Source: a virus | Virus record (IMG/VR): IMGVR_UViG_3300020468_000003 | Coordinates: 41,045 to 105,044 of that record | Length of the DNA: 64,000 nucleotides | Strand: one strand, 5' to 3' | In this document: piece by piece, positions 49,521 to 60,022 of the stretch | How positions within the stretch are numbered: position 1 is the first letter of the stretch | Layout of the letters: every line of letters starts with the position of its first letter | Program-made: the position numbers and the translations under genes | The notes under the pieces: model-generated | Seen by the model: the letters and a program-made list of their open reading frames with translations, nothing else | Databases searched by the model: none | Told to the model about the DNA's origin: nothing

Positions 49521-49694
49521 TCAAAGGTCTGAATGGGTTTGCATTTCAAACCACTCTTCTTCGGTTTCGGCTTGTTTCACTAATACTGATGCTTTACCAG
49601 CACTATCTAAAATTCCAATAAGTTCACCATCTTTAGCTCTGGCGATCATTTCATCTTGGTTTTCTTCAAATTCTTGAGTTGTTAGGATTTCCAT
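49521..49694 (-). CDS. Phd/YefM-like antitoxin fold protein, 57 aa
   Basis: MEILTTQEFEENQDEMIARA, KDGELIGILDSAGKASVLV and a C-terminal acidic helix closely follow the Phd/YefM pattern (strand, helix, 'G-x-x-I-x-x-x-G-K-A-x-x-L-V'). No toxin gene is adjacent; the neighbouring 66-aa protein shows no toxin motif. It may regulate DNA or be an anti-addiction factor. Inference from short motifs. Confidence 0.65.
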   Translation of the reverse strand: MEILTTQEFEENQDEMIARAKDGELIGILDSAGKASVLVKQAETEEEWFEMQTHSDL

Positions 49695-49695
49695 T

Positions 49696-49896
49696 TTACT
49701 GATTACTCAACGATAGGTCTGCATATTCAATTTGATCTGTGGGTAAGTATTCTTTACAGACTTTCAATACCCCCAAAAATTCATCCGTATTGTCGCATTG
49801 TATTAATTTTTCATCAGACTCGCTACCAAGTAACAAAAATGTCTTAGCGCAAAGGTCTATGATCACACGATCAACGAATTCATTAGGATCTTTCAT
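49696..49896 (-). CDS. Small protein of unknown function, 66 aa
   Basis: MKDPNEFVDRVIIDLCAKTFLLL starts a helical, acidic protein. It ends one base before the Phd-like gene. No family recognised; the pairing is the only clue. Confidence 0.6.
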   Translation of the reverse strand: MKDPNEFVDRVIIDLCAKTFLLLGSESDEKLIQCDNTDEFLGVLKVCKEYLPTDQIEYADLSLSNQ

Positions 49897-49953
49897 CCAT
49901 GTTTTCTAAAGTACTACCAGTATATAGCACTAGGAGTATTATGTCAACAGTAA

Positions 49954-50496
49954 TTATAACCCTAAAAGAGTTCTTAATTCTGCAGTTGTAAGTCCAACAT
50001 TTTCAAGTTTTTGTGCTGCGGTTAGAGTAGATGCAGTAGAAACAATACTCCATGCATTGGTAAGTCCTATTCCCGCATCAGCACCTCCAGTTGCTGTGTC
50101 CCATGATAATGCAGTTTGACGCAGTATTACAGGTGGAGTAAATGTGGTTACTCCTGCAGGAACAGGTCCCCATGGACTTGTAACAACTACAACTGATCCT
50201 ATTGTTGCAGCATCAACAGAATAATAATTTCCACTGAGATCATCAATTTGACTCCAAGTTTGAGCACCTTCATCAAATACTCTAATTTTATTAAGTTCTG
50301 CTTCAGGTGGTGTTACTGGAGTAGTAAATGCAGGTGCATTATAATATGTGGGATTATCTGGTGCAGATGCTTTTTCTAATACACCAATAAGCTCCTTGTT
50401 AGTCTCACCGTAACTATACAGTGGGCAAGTGTTTTCAGCATCTACGGTAATAGTGCGTTCTACACCATCATAAGTTTTACAGGTTACGGTTGCCAT
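49954..50496 (-). CDS. Small structural protein between fibre genes, 180 aa
   Basis: MATVTCKTYDGVERTITVDAENTC begins a beta-rich protein with a Pro/Thr-rich stretch (APAFTTPVTPPEAEL) and a helical C-terminus TAAQKLENVGLTTAELRTLLG. It has its own late promoter 39 bases upstream. It lies between the collagen-like fibre gene and small genes; structural role inferred. Confidence 0.65.
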   Translation of the reverse strand: MATVTCKTYDGVERTITVDAENTCPLYSYGETNKELIGVLEKASAPDNPTYYNAPAFTTPVTPPEAELNKIRVFDEGAQTWSQIDDLSGNYYSVDAATIGSVVVVTSPWGPVPAGVTTFTPPVILRQTALSWDTATGGADAGIGLTNAWSIVSTASTLTAAQKLENVGLTTAELRTLLGL

Positions 50497-50534
50497 ATCC
50501 TTTTATAACAATTATCTAGAAGTTTGATTACACC

Positions 50535-50542
50535 TATTTATG
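50535..50542 (-). promoter_or_regulatory. T4-like late promoter CATAAATA
   Basis: Minus-strand CATAAATA overlaps the last codons of the collagen-like gene and lies 39 bases before the start of the 180-aa gene at 50496. Confidence 0.55.
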
Positions 50543-53177
50543 TTTTTATAATAGGCAAGAAATTAATATTTCGTGGTCTGGTCTCTGAACCATTGTTTCC
50601 ACCATTTGTAGCGTTAGGTGTACCACCTTCAACATTTCTGATGAAACTAGAATCATCTGCAGCTGGTCTATCATTAACACCACCACTCCAATCACTATTT
50701 CCAAGAGCATGAATTGGTATATCATGAGTATGAGTTTGGAATTGATGTTGCTGACTTGATGCAAAAGCTCTACCACTATCTACACCTTTACTATCATCAT
50801 ATCCTCTAATAAATTCTCCACGAAGATCGGGAACATTAAAGTTCTGTCCACTTCCACCATATTGAAATCCAATAACATTATATAAGTCTTGATATTGTCC
50901 AGATGCAGGGAAATTACTTACATTACCATATGAAGAACCATCACAATATAAGAATCCAGAAGGAGGAGTTGGATAATTTCCACCACCTTTATCCGCAGCA
51001 TACCATACAATACTACCTGTGACAACACCACCAACTGCACCAGTACCCTGAATACCTTGTACTCCCTGAATACCTTGAATACCCTGTCCACCAACAACAC
51101 CACTAATACCCTGATTACCCTGTAATCCTTGAATACCTTGAGATCCTGTAATTCCTTGGATACCTTGATTACCTGCACCAGTATCTCCTTGAACACCTTG
51201 ACGACCCTGTATACCCTGAAGACCCTGAATACCTTGAACACCTTGAGTTCCATCTGGTCCTTGAATACCTAAAAGACCTTGTATACCTTGTATACCTTGA
51301 GAACCTACACCATTATCTCCCTGTATTCCCTGTCCACCCTGTATACCCTGTATACCCTGAATACCTTGAGCACCATCAGCACCATTGTTACCTTGAATAC
51401 CTTGAATACCTTGGATACCCTGCTCTCCTTGAATACCTTGAATACCTTGAATACCCTGATAACCTTGAATACCTTGTCTACCTTGAACACCTTGTTGTCC
51501 TTGAGGACCTTCTCCACCCTGAACACCCTGAACACCTTGAGCACCAACACCCTGAATTCCTTGAATACCTTGAATACCTTGGTCACCTTGTGCACCAGTT
51601 GTTCCTTGCAGACCCTGAAGACCTTGATTACCTTGAATACCCTGAACACCCTGAATACCTTGATAACCCTGTCTACCTTGTAAACCTTGTGTACCTTGTC
51701 TACCCTGAATACCTTGGATACCCTGAATACCTTGAGATGCTTGGTTTCCCTGTGCACCAGAAATACCTTGGATACCTTGGTTTCCTGTAGTTCCTTGAGT
51801 ACCTTGTCTACCCTGTCTACCTTGATTACCTTGCCTACCTTGTGTTCCTTGAACACCTTGAATACCCTGAATACCTTGTTGTCCCTGAACACCCTGAACA
51901 CCTGCAGCACCTATACCTTGTAATCCCTGTATTCCTTGTGCACCTCTTATACCTTGTTGACCAGTTGTTCCCTGTGCAGCTTGAGTTCCTTGTAAACCTT
52001 GAGTTCCTTGTTGTCCCTGAATACCCTGAAGACCTTGGAAAGTAGCATCTTCAATAGATATCTTTCTAACATTATCATTACCTGCATCATATAATAATAG
52101 TAAATCATTTTGACCATCTGCACTTGTAGTTAATACTTGTTCTGTTATTGCCTTCTTACTTACTTTACCATCAAAGATAGATGCAGTAGACATTCCTGAA
52201 ACAAATGATCCACCATCTACAGTTAAATCCGAAGTAGAGACTGCAGCACCAATTACAATTTGATCACTAAAAGTTGATACTCCTACAAAACTTGAAACAC
52301 CTGTTACTACTAAATTTTTTGTTTCAGTAGTTTCAGAGAACTTTGAACTACCAACGACTTCAAATATAACTTCTGGAAACTGAGTTCCTATTCCTATTCT
52401 ATCGTTTGTATAATCATACCAAAAAACATCAGCACCACCAACAGTTCCTGATGCACTATGATATTGAATTTGAGATATTGTTCCACCTGCACCAGAGGTA
52501 ACTGCGTTTGCAGTCTGCCATTGCATTCCACCTGCAGCAGTTTTGACTAGAAGTTCTCCCGTACTTCCTGTCCCGTCTGCAGCATCAACGATAGTTCCAC
52601 TAATTTTTACATTTCCTACAATATCTAAATCATACTTTGGTATAGCACTTCCGATACCAATATTACCATTAGTCTTAGAAGATAATATTGTTCCACCAAC
52701 ACCAATTTGAAAAACATCTGTTGCAGTTACTATTCCTGAGTTATTAACTAAAAGATATGGAGATCCTGCAAAACTACCATCATCATTAAATATAATTTGA
52801 CTCGCACTACCTGGTGGAGATATAGTAATTGTAGATATTGATCCAAAATTATTTGCAGTTACATTTACAATATTACCAACAAAATCAAGTTTACTAATAC
52901 TATTACCAGTACCAACTATTCCACCTTCATCAAAAATAGTTAGACCAGTAGTTAATATACCTGAAGGAGCAACCTGCCAATAACGATCATATTGCCCACC
53001 ATTTTCAACAGTAACTAACTGATAATATTCATCTCTTATAGGAAGTGTTTTTTCTCCAACAAAACCTAAATTAGGTTCTGTTTCTTCAGGAGACAAATAA
53101 ACATGACGATCTGTACCTAAACCAGTTAATGGTGTAAGTTTCCTTCTGCCACTTAAAAACCTCTCCTTATTCGCCAT
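50538..53177 (-). CDS. Collagen-like tail fibre with phage collar domain
   Basis: In this 879-residue protein residues 1-380 form a fibre-base and beta region. About residues 381-711 are Gly-X-Y triplets with the core unit G-I-Q/G-V-Q and Gln at most Y positions; Pro is nearly absent. The C-terminal region ([46 protein letters not shown]) matches the phage tail-collar domain. It is probably a long, flexible fibre. It lies 2 bases from the upstream structural gene. Confidence 0.9.
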   Translation of the reverse strand: MANKERFLSGRRKLTPLTGLGTDRHVYLSPEETEPNLGFVGEKTLPIRDEYYQLVTVENGGQYDRYWQVAPSGILTTGLTIFDEGGIVGTGNSISKLDFVGNIVNVTANNFGSISTITISPPGSASQIIFNDDGSFAGSPYLLVNNSGIVTATDVFQIGVGGTILSSKTNGNIGIGSAIPKYDLDIVGNVKISGTIVDAADGTGSTGELLVKTAAGGMQWQTANAVTSGAGGTISQIQYHSASGTVGGADVFWYDYTNDRIGIGTQFPEVIFEVVGSSKFSETTETKNLVVTGVSSFVGVSTFSDQIVIGAAVSTSDLTVDGGSFVSGMSTASIFDGKVSKKAITEQVLTTSADGQNDLLLLYDAGNDNVRKISIEDATFQGLQGIQGQQGTQGLQGTQAAQGTTGQQGIRGAQGIQGLQGIGAAGVQGVQGQQGIQGIQGVQGTQGRQGNQGRQGRQGTQGTTGNQGIQGISGAQGNQASQGIQGIQGIQGRQGTQGLQGRQGYQGIQGVQGIQGNQGLQGLQGTTGAQGDQGIQGIQGIQGVGAQGVQGVQGGEGPQGQQGVQGRQGIQGYQGIQGIQGIQGEQGIQGIQGIQGNNGADGAQGIQGIQGIQGGQGIQGDNGVGSQGIQGIQGLLGIQGPDGTQGVQGIQGLQGIQGRQGVQGDTGAGNQGIQGITGSQGIQGLQGNQGISGVVGGQGIQGIQGVQGIQGTGAVGGVVTGSIVWYAADKGGGNYPTPPSGFLYCDGSSYGNVSNFPASGQYQDLYNVIGFQYGGSGQNFNVPDLRGEFIRGYDDSKGVDSGRAFASSQQHQFQTHTHDIPIHALGNSDWSGGVNDRPAADDSSFIRNVEGGTPNATNGGNNGSETRPRNINFLPIIKT

Positions 53178-53178
53178 A

Positions 53179-55089
53179 TTATGTTGTACTGTTCTCTAGT
53201 ATACTTGCAAGAAATTCCATTTGTAATGGTGCAACTAATCCACCAGCCTGAGCACCAATTTGAAGTGTTACTGTATTTAAAGTCGTAGCACCTACAGCAA
53301 CTGAAGTATTATATGCAGGATCTTTATTTTCTCTTGGATAGAATTTAGTTACTGTATTGTCATCTTTATCGCAAGTAAATCCAATAGATCCAGTTGCTAT
53401 CTTAACATTTTTTCCAACCATTAATTTATGAGATCCAATAGTTACCACTAAATCTCCATTTGCAGGATTATATGTTGCATCTGTTGGTGTGTGATATACA
53501 AGACTTGAGATACCAACATTAACTGTTATACTATCCGATGTTGTTGATACAATAGGAATAGAAGTATTATAATATGGATCTGTTGTTCTTGGATAAGAGT
53601 GCTCTGAAGCATGATTATCCATGTCACAAGTAAATGTTAGAGAATTTGTAGCAATTTTAATTGATTCTCCACCTTTCTTCATATCTCCTACAGCATTAAC
53701 AAAAGTATGAATACCAGTACTTGTAGAAGGATATCCATTAGGTCCTAATACTTGAACTTCAAAAGTGTTAGTAGTTACATTTGATATAGGCAACCATTTA
53801 TTGTTAGCATAATCATTTACTCTTGGATATGCTTTGATATCAGGACCAGTAGTACAACTGAACCTTAAAGACTCTGTATTAAATTTTATTCTCTCTCCCG
53901 CAGAATACTCATGATTAGCAATAGTAACTGTCATGATTCCTGTAATAGGACTATATTCCGCACCTTGTACCGTAGTAGTTACTCCACTCTTCAAACTATG
54001 ATTTCCAATATTAAGAGTTAATTGTCCTGTTGTTGGTGCATAAGATGCATTTGAAACATTATAATTGACAATACTTGATATTCCTACGTTTACAGTGAAT
54101 GTATTAGTTGTAAATGTTGTAATTCCTAAATTAAAAGCATTATAATTCGGATCACTTCTTCTTGGATATGCATGATCTGTTGCATTTCCATCCATTGTAC
54201 ATTTAAAAGTAATACCATCAGTAATAATTCCGACTGTATTTGTATCAGTCAATCCATGAGAGTTTGCTGTAATTACTAATAATCCAGTTGCTCCATCATA
54301 AGTAGCACCTGTAGGAGTAACGTTGCCAGCACCAGTAACTTTTACTGCTCCTGTTTTTGCACTAACAAATGTATGTGAATAGTCGCCACCCTGTATGACT
54401 GCACCAGCTGTTGCACGTACAAACTTATGATTATATGCACCACCAGCTATTATTGAGCTGGTTGCTGCACTAACAAATGTATGAACAGAATTACCAACGT
54501 AAGTATGTGGATATCCAATAGCACCACCAATATTAGCAGAGAATGTTTTTGATATACCTACCTCATTAACAATCGTATCAACAACATATGATTGTTGTGG
54601 ATCTGGGAAGAAGTTAGTGGTAATACCTGTACCACTAGGACATTTAAATTCTAATCCAGCTAAAGTTATTTCTTGTCCGACACCAAAATTATGTGGTGTT
54701 AAAGTTGTAACTGTTACGATACCACTTGGTTCATCATATACCGCACCTGTAACTGATACTATACCACTTTGTTTTGCATCAACATATATTTCATCTACTT
54801 TTATTGCATCCTTCTCCAATACCAAACGACCATCAATAAGAACAACTGCATCATTTGGTGGAACTTGTATATCTCTTATAACACGAGTATCTCTAAAATT
54901 ACCTGTACTTCTTGAAGTTCTTCTATGCCAGAATGTTACTGCAGGATAAGATGCTCCAATACCAACATTTGATACTTGAGCAAACAGAAGAATTGAGGAT
55001 ACTCCCGTAGGAACCTCATAGAGTTTCTGCGGACCTGGTGCTACAGGAACTGCAACTGTTAAAAACTTATTGACTGGTGCGACTGCCAT
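53179..55089 (-). CDS. Beta-repeat tail protein, 636 aa
   Basis: Five copies of a 90-100-residue module share V-T-x-x-x-L-x-F-x-C followed by YPR-x-x-DP-x-YN (e.g. [60 protein letters not shown]). Between the Cys and the YPR an acidic loop varies. The N-terminus [20 protein letters not shown] is fibre-base-like. It is almost certainly a structural tail protein. Confidence 0.75.
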   Translation of the reverse strand: MAVAPVNKFLTVAVPVAPGPQKLYEVPTGVSSILLFAQVSNVGIGASYPAVTFWHRRTSRSTGNFRDTRVIRDIQVPPNDAVVLIDGRLVLEKDAIKVDEIYVDAKQSGIVSVTGAVYDEPSGIVTVTTLTPHNFGVGQEITLAGLEFKCPSGTGITTNFFPDPQQSYVVDTIVNEVGISKTFSANIGGAIGYPHTYVGNSVHTFVSAATSSIIAGGAYNHKFVRATAGAVIQGGDYSHTFVSAKTGAVKVTGAGNVTPTGATYDGATGLLVITANSHGLTDTNTVGIITDGITFKCTMDGNATDHAYPRRSDPNYNAFNLGITTFTTNTFTVNVGISSIVNYNVSNASYAPTTGQLTLNIGNHSLKSGVTTTVQGAEYSPITGIMTVTIANHEYSAGERIKFNTESLRFSCTTGPDIKAYPRVNDYANNKWLPISNVTTNTFEVQVLGPNGYPSTSTGIHTFVNAVGDMKKGGESIKIATNSLTFTCDMDNHASEHSYPRTTDPYYNTSIPIVSTTSDSITVNVGISSLVYHTPTDATYNPANGDLVVTIGSHKLMVGKNVKIATGSIGFTCDKDDNTVTKFYPRENKDPAYNTSVAVGATTLNTVTLQIGAQAGGLVAPLQMEFLASILENSTT

Positions 55090-55093
55090 ATTA

Positions 55094-58000
55094 TTATCTG
55101 AGTGCTAAAATGAGGGGAGTAACTTCTGCTTGGATTGCCCGACTGAAATCTCTACCTCTAATCGTTGAAGTTGTTTGATCAATTGTGATACCTTCACCTA
55201 TTTTGAAGTTACCAGCTTGGTCGGTACTTGTAAATGGTATTTGAGCACCATTAGTAGCAACGACCTCGTTTTCAGGAATAGGAACTCCACCCTGAAAGGG
55301 GTTCGCTCTATTTATGTTTACACCTGTACCGACATATTCAAAGGAGTGTGAGCTGGTTAATATTCTACTAATTCTAAACATTTCAGCAGTTACACCAACT
55401 CCAATACTATAAGGTATAAACTGATCAAGAGTTACTGTCGTAATACCAACAGTTGGTGTAGGTTCAGTTGCTTCGCTAACAGTAAAGTATATTGGTTCAG
55501 TTACAGCAGTTGCTATTCCTCCTCCACCACCACCGATTGAAATTACTAATTCTTCATTAGGTAAGTAGTTTCTGCCTTCGTTAGTAACATCAATTGAAGT
55601 AATAGTTCCAGCAGTACTAACATTTACACTAGCTTCAGCAGAAATTCCTTCAGGACCACCTGGTGATGAAATTGTAACTGCAGGAGGTGCTGCTTGACTG
55701 TATCCACTACCACCATTCAGTATATCAATTTTTCTTAAAGAACGCAACGGTGCAGTTATAATTCCTGTAGCAGTTGTATCATCATAATCATCAAGATTAA
55801 TCTTAAAGTATAATGCTTGTCCGTTATAAGGTCTTCTATAATTACCTATAGTATCTGCAACTCCTGTTAAAGTTGTTACATCAGAATCACCACCAACTGT
55901 TGCTACTGTTGTTATACCTGTAAAGTCAATTCTACCGACACCATCAGCAACTAATCCAAAGTTACCAAAGGAGGAGTTTGAGTTTGTTAGATCACATGAT
56001 CCACCAGTATTACAGAATATAGCAATATCACTATTAATAGTGAATATGGAAACTAACTGTGCATAAGCATTATTGGTAATAGAAACTCCAATACCATTTT
56101 CATTATATTGTGTAAATGAATCGCAAACCATAGATTTTAAATCTTGTCCTGGATTTACTGCCCCAGTAAATGCTGAACCTACATGATTTCCATCAATCTT
56201 CATACCAATACTATCAGTAATAAAGTTTGTACAGTTTCTAATGTAAGGAGATCTCCATCTACCACTAGGACCTTCATTAGCAGGACCAATATCTAAACAT
56301 CCTGATCTTGCACTACCAACTCCTGCAGGAGGAGGGAATGCTACACAACCACCTCTGATTGTTATTGGTGCTAAGTTATCTAATGGATCTTGACTGTAAG
56401 CAAAGTTTAAGTTTTCAACAAGACATCCTCTTCTAACATAGAAAATATCATCATCATTCTGTGGATATATTGTAACTAAACGAAGATCCTGTCCAGTTAT
56501 ACTAACATCTGTTCTCAAACCGACTGGGTTATTTTCTGAATATACACCAGATCTTACATATATTGTGTCGCCTGGTTGTGCAACAGCAGCTGCACCACCG
56601 ATAGTTAACTTTGCATCTCCTTCTGTTCTACCACTGTTAGCATCATTTCCAAACTTGGAGACATAAATTATATTTTTAGAATCTCCACCTCTTGGTGCCC
56701 AAACTACTTTACTATCTGGATAAGTTATTGTTGGTGCACCCGTAGTACCTAATCCAACAATTGTACTGGTAATACCAACAAGAGTATTAATTGCAGAATA
56801 TACATTTGCACATCCTTCTGGATCATGATTACTATTTCTGGCAGAGTCTGGTAGTACTGCTTGATCAATTACTTGTGCAGAGAATAATGAATATGAATCT
56901 GTTCTAGTGTCTGGTAATCTTGTAAGACCAACTCCAACAGTTACGATTCCAACTAACGATGTTACTGAAGCAACTTGAGCTACACGGGATGCAGCAGATC
57001 CTATAGTTATTTGAGTAAATGTATTTAATGTACTGGATACTTTTGCTACTGTATTATTTCTTATAACATCATTTACAATCGCAAGCATTTGAGTATAACC
57101 ATATAATACTTCTGCTTCTTCTCCCGCTACAAATCTTCCATCAACATAATATTTGGTAGCATCATAAACTCTATCATTACCACTAAATGATAGATTATAC
57201 ATTACAGAATCTAATACCTGTTTAACATCATCAACACAAGCTTGAGATCCACCAGTAATATTATGGGATGGGTATGTTGCTAATATTCTATCTACTGTCT
57301 CTGTAGCAATAAAATCTTTATTAACTTCAATCAATCTTGAAGATGCAGCATAATCACTATCAATTGCATCTATCTGATATGATCTTGGATATGGAGAATT
57401 GTTGATAACATATTTTGCAACCTTAGAAGCATAATCAACTGCTGTTACGGTTGCATCTTTAATAGAATAACCACTGTCATCTGTACCAGTAATATGTAAT
57501 AAAGTATTTCCATTATAATATGATAATCCAGCACCAACACTTTGTGAGTTTCCTCCTCTTGTTATATCATTTGCAACAGAATATAAAATTGATTTGATAT
57601 CATCTCTACAATTTCTATAGTTAGATGTTGTTAAAGAGAAACTAGGATTTAGATAATCAGTGCTTGTAATAAATCCGACTGATTCTGCAGCAATGAAATC
57701 AGCATTTTGTCTGAGTAATGCAGCAGCATCAAAAAATCTAGGTGCTATTAATCCAGTTGTACCAACACCTACTGAAGCAAAAACTGATTTAGGAACTCTT
57801 ACATCTTCAGAGGTTGTAGTCGAATTAAATCCTACATTATTATCAGAATCATATACTGCACCTTGATTAAAGAAAACATCTTTATTGTTTATTTCAATAT
57901 CTCTTGATGGTTGATTAGTTCCAAAACCAACCGATCCTATACCAGTTGTTGTAATTACTGTTCCGTTAGGACCTACTTTTAATGTTCCTTCAAGAGTTGA

Positions 58001-59302
58001 ATCTCCATCTACATTTAATGCAGAATCAAAATCAACATCATTAATAACATTCAATTGGTTTTGAAGAGTTGTATTGTTCGCAACTGTTAAAGTATTTGAA
58101 AGAGTAGTTGCACCTGCAACATCAAGTAATTTTTCAAACTTTACGTCATCTTCTACTGTCAACTTATCTTTGAAAGTTCCAGCAGCACCAACTTCAAATG
58201 TTCCAAATATAGTTGCTGAAGTTCCAACTTGTATATTTTCGGTAATTGATGCACCTTTACCAACAACAATATTTTGTTCAAATGTAGATATACCTGAAAC
58301 TATTACATTTCCAATAAAAGTAGATGCAGCTCCTACAAATAAAGTATCATCAAGTTGAGTAGCACGTTCAACTGTTAATGAATTTTCAAATAATCCTTGA
58401 CCATTTCCCCCAACTGTAAAATCATCAAGTATTGAAGTTATTCCAGTTACTTTTAATGGAGCATCTATTGTAGAACCCGCACCTGTTGCATTAAATCCTT
58501 GAGTAAATTCCGACCTCTGGAAGAAACTGGAAATACCTAATACAATTATATCTCCTTGGAATCTTGAAGTACCTTTAACATGAAGATGATTTTGTGGAAG
58601 TGTAAGACCAATGCCAATATATGAGTTAGTTACAAGTCCCGCAGGTCTCTTTTCCCAAAAAGTTCTAATCGCAATATCTGCGATATTTACATTATTTGGG
58701 TTTACAGAACCTTCTACTAATTCTTTTAGAGATCCACCACCACTGGTAATCAAGTTTATACCACGGAATGATGAAGTACCTACAAGAGTTTCTTCATTAT
58801 AAACAAAGATACCTTCACTGAATGAAGGTTCAAATTCTACCCATTTTATACCTTGAGAATCTTTTGTTAAAAATGCTCCTAAAACACCAGGATTATTAGT
58901 TGAGTCATATAAGTTGGCACTCAATCTCATGTCGCCAACAACATCCAATCTTCTTGTTGGATCTAAAGTTCCTAAGCCTAATCTACCATCACTCTCTTTT
59001 ATTATTAAACTCGCACCTTCTGGATTTCCATCTGCACCACCAACTCTAAAAGTATCAGTAACAGTTAATATTCCTACTTGTAATTCTTTTAATTCGTTAT
59101 CAAAATTTACTGCACCTTTAAACGTACTAATGCCATTGAAGATAGCATTGCCTAATACATTAAGATCCCCAAATTGATTATCGTCCCCATCAAAATCATA
59201 ATATAATTTACCAAAAACATAAACGTCTTTGTAAAACTTTGCATCCTCATTCTGGACGGTTGGTTTTCCAATAATAGTTAGATCCTTACCTTCCTCTTCC
59301 AC
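55094..59302 (-). CDS. Large tail fibre-like protein with beta-helix module, 1402 aa
   Basis: GTG start at 59302 after AGGAGG, directly at the upstream stop codon. The first 400 residues are 'IGGNG/GVGIST/LTV-x-x-x-x' fibre repeats. A right-handed beta-helix signature follows (TIYVRSGVYSENNPVGLRTDVSITG), then the TNSNSSFGNFGLVADG motif shared with the 1759-aa fibre. The C-terminus includes ITSIDVTNEGRNYLPNEELVISIGG. Role: major fibre or baseplate-attached fibre. Confidence 0.8.
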   Translation of the reverse strand: MEEEGKDLTIIGKPTVQNEDAKFYKDVYVFGKLYYDFDGDDNQFGDLNVLGNAIFNGISTFKGAVNFDNELKELQVGILTVTDTFRVGGADGNPEGASLIIKESDGRLGLGTLDPTRRLDVVGDMRLSANLYDSTNNPGVLGAFLTKDSQGIKWVEFEPSFSEGIFVYNEETLVGTSSFRGINLITSGGGSLKELVEGSVNPNNVNIADIAIRTFWEKRPAGLVTNSYIGIGLTLPQNHLHVKGTSRFQGDIIVLGISSFFQRSEFTQGFNATGAGSTIDAPLKVTGITSILDDFTVGGNGQGLFENSLTVERATQLDDTLFVGAASTFIGNVIVSGISTFEQNIVVGKGASITENIQVGTSATIFGTFEVGAAGTFKDKLTVEDDVKFEKLLDVAGATTLSNTLTVANNTTLQNQLNVINDVDFDSALNVDGDSTLEGTLKVGPNGTVITTTGIGSVGFGTNQPSRDIEINNKDVFFNQGAVYDSDNNVGFNSTTTSEDVRVPKSVFASVGVGTTGLIAPRFFDAAALLRQNADFIAAESVGFITSTDYLNPSFSLTTSNYRNCRDDIKSILYSVANDITRGGNSQSVGAGLSYYNGNTLLHITGTDDSGYSIKDATVTAVDYASKVAKYVINNSPYPRSYQIDAIDSDYAASSRLIEVNKDFIATETVDRILATYPSHNITGGSQACVDDVKQVLDSVMYNLSFSGNDRVYDATKYYVDGRFVAGEEAEVLYGYTQMLAIVNDVIRNNTVAKVSSTLNTFTQITIGSAASRVAQVASVTSLVGIVTVGVGLTRLPDTRTDSYSLFSAQVIDQAVLPDSARNSNHDPEGCANVYSAINTLVGITSTIVGLGTTGAPTITYPDSKVVWAPRGGDSKNIIYVSKFGNDANSGRTEGDAKLTIGGAAAVAQPGDTIYVRSGVYSENNPVGLRTDVSITGQDLRLVTIYPQNDDDIFYVRRGCLVENLNFAYSQDPLDNLAPITIRGGCVAFPPPAGVGSARSGCLDIGPANEGPSGRWRSPYIRNCTNFITDSIGMKIDGNHVGSAFTGAVNPGQDLKSMVCDSFTQYNENGIGVSITNNAYAQLVSIFTINSDIAIFCNTGGSCDLTNSNSSFGNFGLVADGVGRIDFTGITTVATVGGDSDVTTLTGVADTIGNYRRPYNGQALYFKINLDDYDDTTATGIITAPLRSLRKIDILNGGSGYSQAAPPAVTISSPGGPEGISAEASVNVSTAGTITSIDVTNEGRNYLPNEELVISIGGGGGGIATAVTEPIYFTVSEATEPTPTVGITTVTLDQFIPYSIGVGVTAEMFRISRILTSSHSFEYVGTGVNINRANPFQGGVPIPENEVVATNGAQIPFTSTDQAGNFKIGEGITIDQTTSTIRGRDFSRAIQAEVTPLILALR

Positions 59303-60022
59303 TTATCCAAAACCTCCTAATAGATTCTTTATCTGACTAGAATCAAGTTGACCCTTAAGTTGATCTTGAAGAGCACCTGTATCAATCTTATCTAAGTTAC
59401 CTGCTATATCAAGATCTGCTACTTGAGATTGAAGTTTACCAGCAAAGGTATTTCCTACATTAGCAAGTTCTGGTAATGCTCCACCTAACTTATCTGCTAA
59501 GAAGTCACCACCAACAAAACTACCTTCAAAGGCATTTTTAGCAAAGTCTATACCCATTGTTCGAGGAAGATTACCTAACTTAGCAGATACAGTAGCCTTC
59601 AATCCACCTATATCTACCTTTCCACCTCTTGCCTCTAAGTTTATATTTTTTCCTTTAATATCAACATCGTTATCTGCATCTATAAGAATATTAGGTGCTT
59701 TAATTTTAACCTGTCCATTACCGTTTGCTATGATAGTAATTCCACCTTTTAATGAAGTTATAGTTATGTCTTGATCTTTTTCATTTGAATTATTAGCACC
59801 AGCAGCAATTTCTATTTTTCTATCGCTATGAATACTTAGTGTTCCATCATTACATTGGAACATACTTGACTTGTCTCCATCATCATTTGCACCGTACATC
59901 AACCACGATAAGTTTCCATTATTTCCCATCTTAGGATTATTAGCATCTATCCTAAAATCTGGACCTAAAGATATAAACCTTCGTCTATCCCAATTTTGCG
60001 ACTCAACTGGTCTTTCAGACAT
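59303..60022 (-). CDS. Baseplate spike-like beta-helical protein
   Basis: The segment SIHSDRKIEIAAGANNSNEKDQDITITSLKGGITIIANGNGQVKIKAPNILIDADNDVDIKG shows the regular I-x-I/V-x-I spacing of VgrG/gp5 C-terminal needle repeats. MSERPVESQNWDRRRFISLG at the N-terminus is like the gp5 second domain. Of 239 residues, the last 90 are helical. It directly follows the OB-fold gp5-like protein, one base overlapping. Confidence 0.75.
   Translation of the reverse strand: MSERPVESQNWDRRRFISLGPDFRIDANNPKMGNNGNLSWLMYGANDDGDKSSMFQCNDGTLSIHSDRKIEIAAGANNSNEKDQDITITSLKGGITIIANGNGQVKIKAPNILIDADNDVDIKGKNINLEARGGKVDIGGLKATVSAKLGNLPRTMGIDFAKNAFEGSFVGGDFLADKLGGALPELANVGNTFAGKLQSQVADLDIAGNLDKIDTGALQDQLKGQLDSSQIKNLLGGFG

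Noticed and set aside
50918-52045. Long open frames opposite and in other frames of the collagen-like gene (up to 201 aa)
   Set aside because: They are created by the repetitive Gly-X-Y codons and have low-complexity sequence with no ribosome sites; the 879-aa frame is the real gene.
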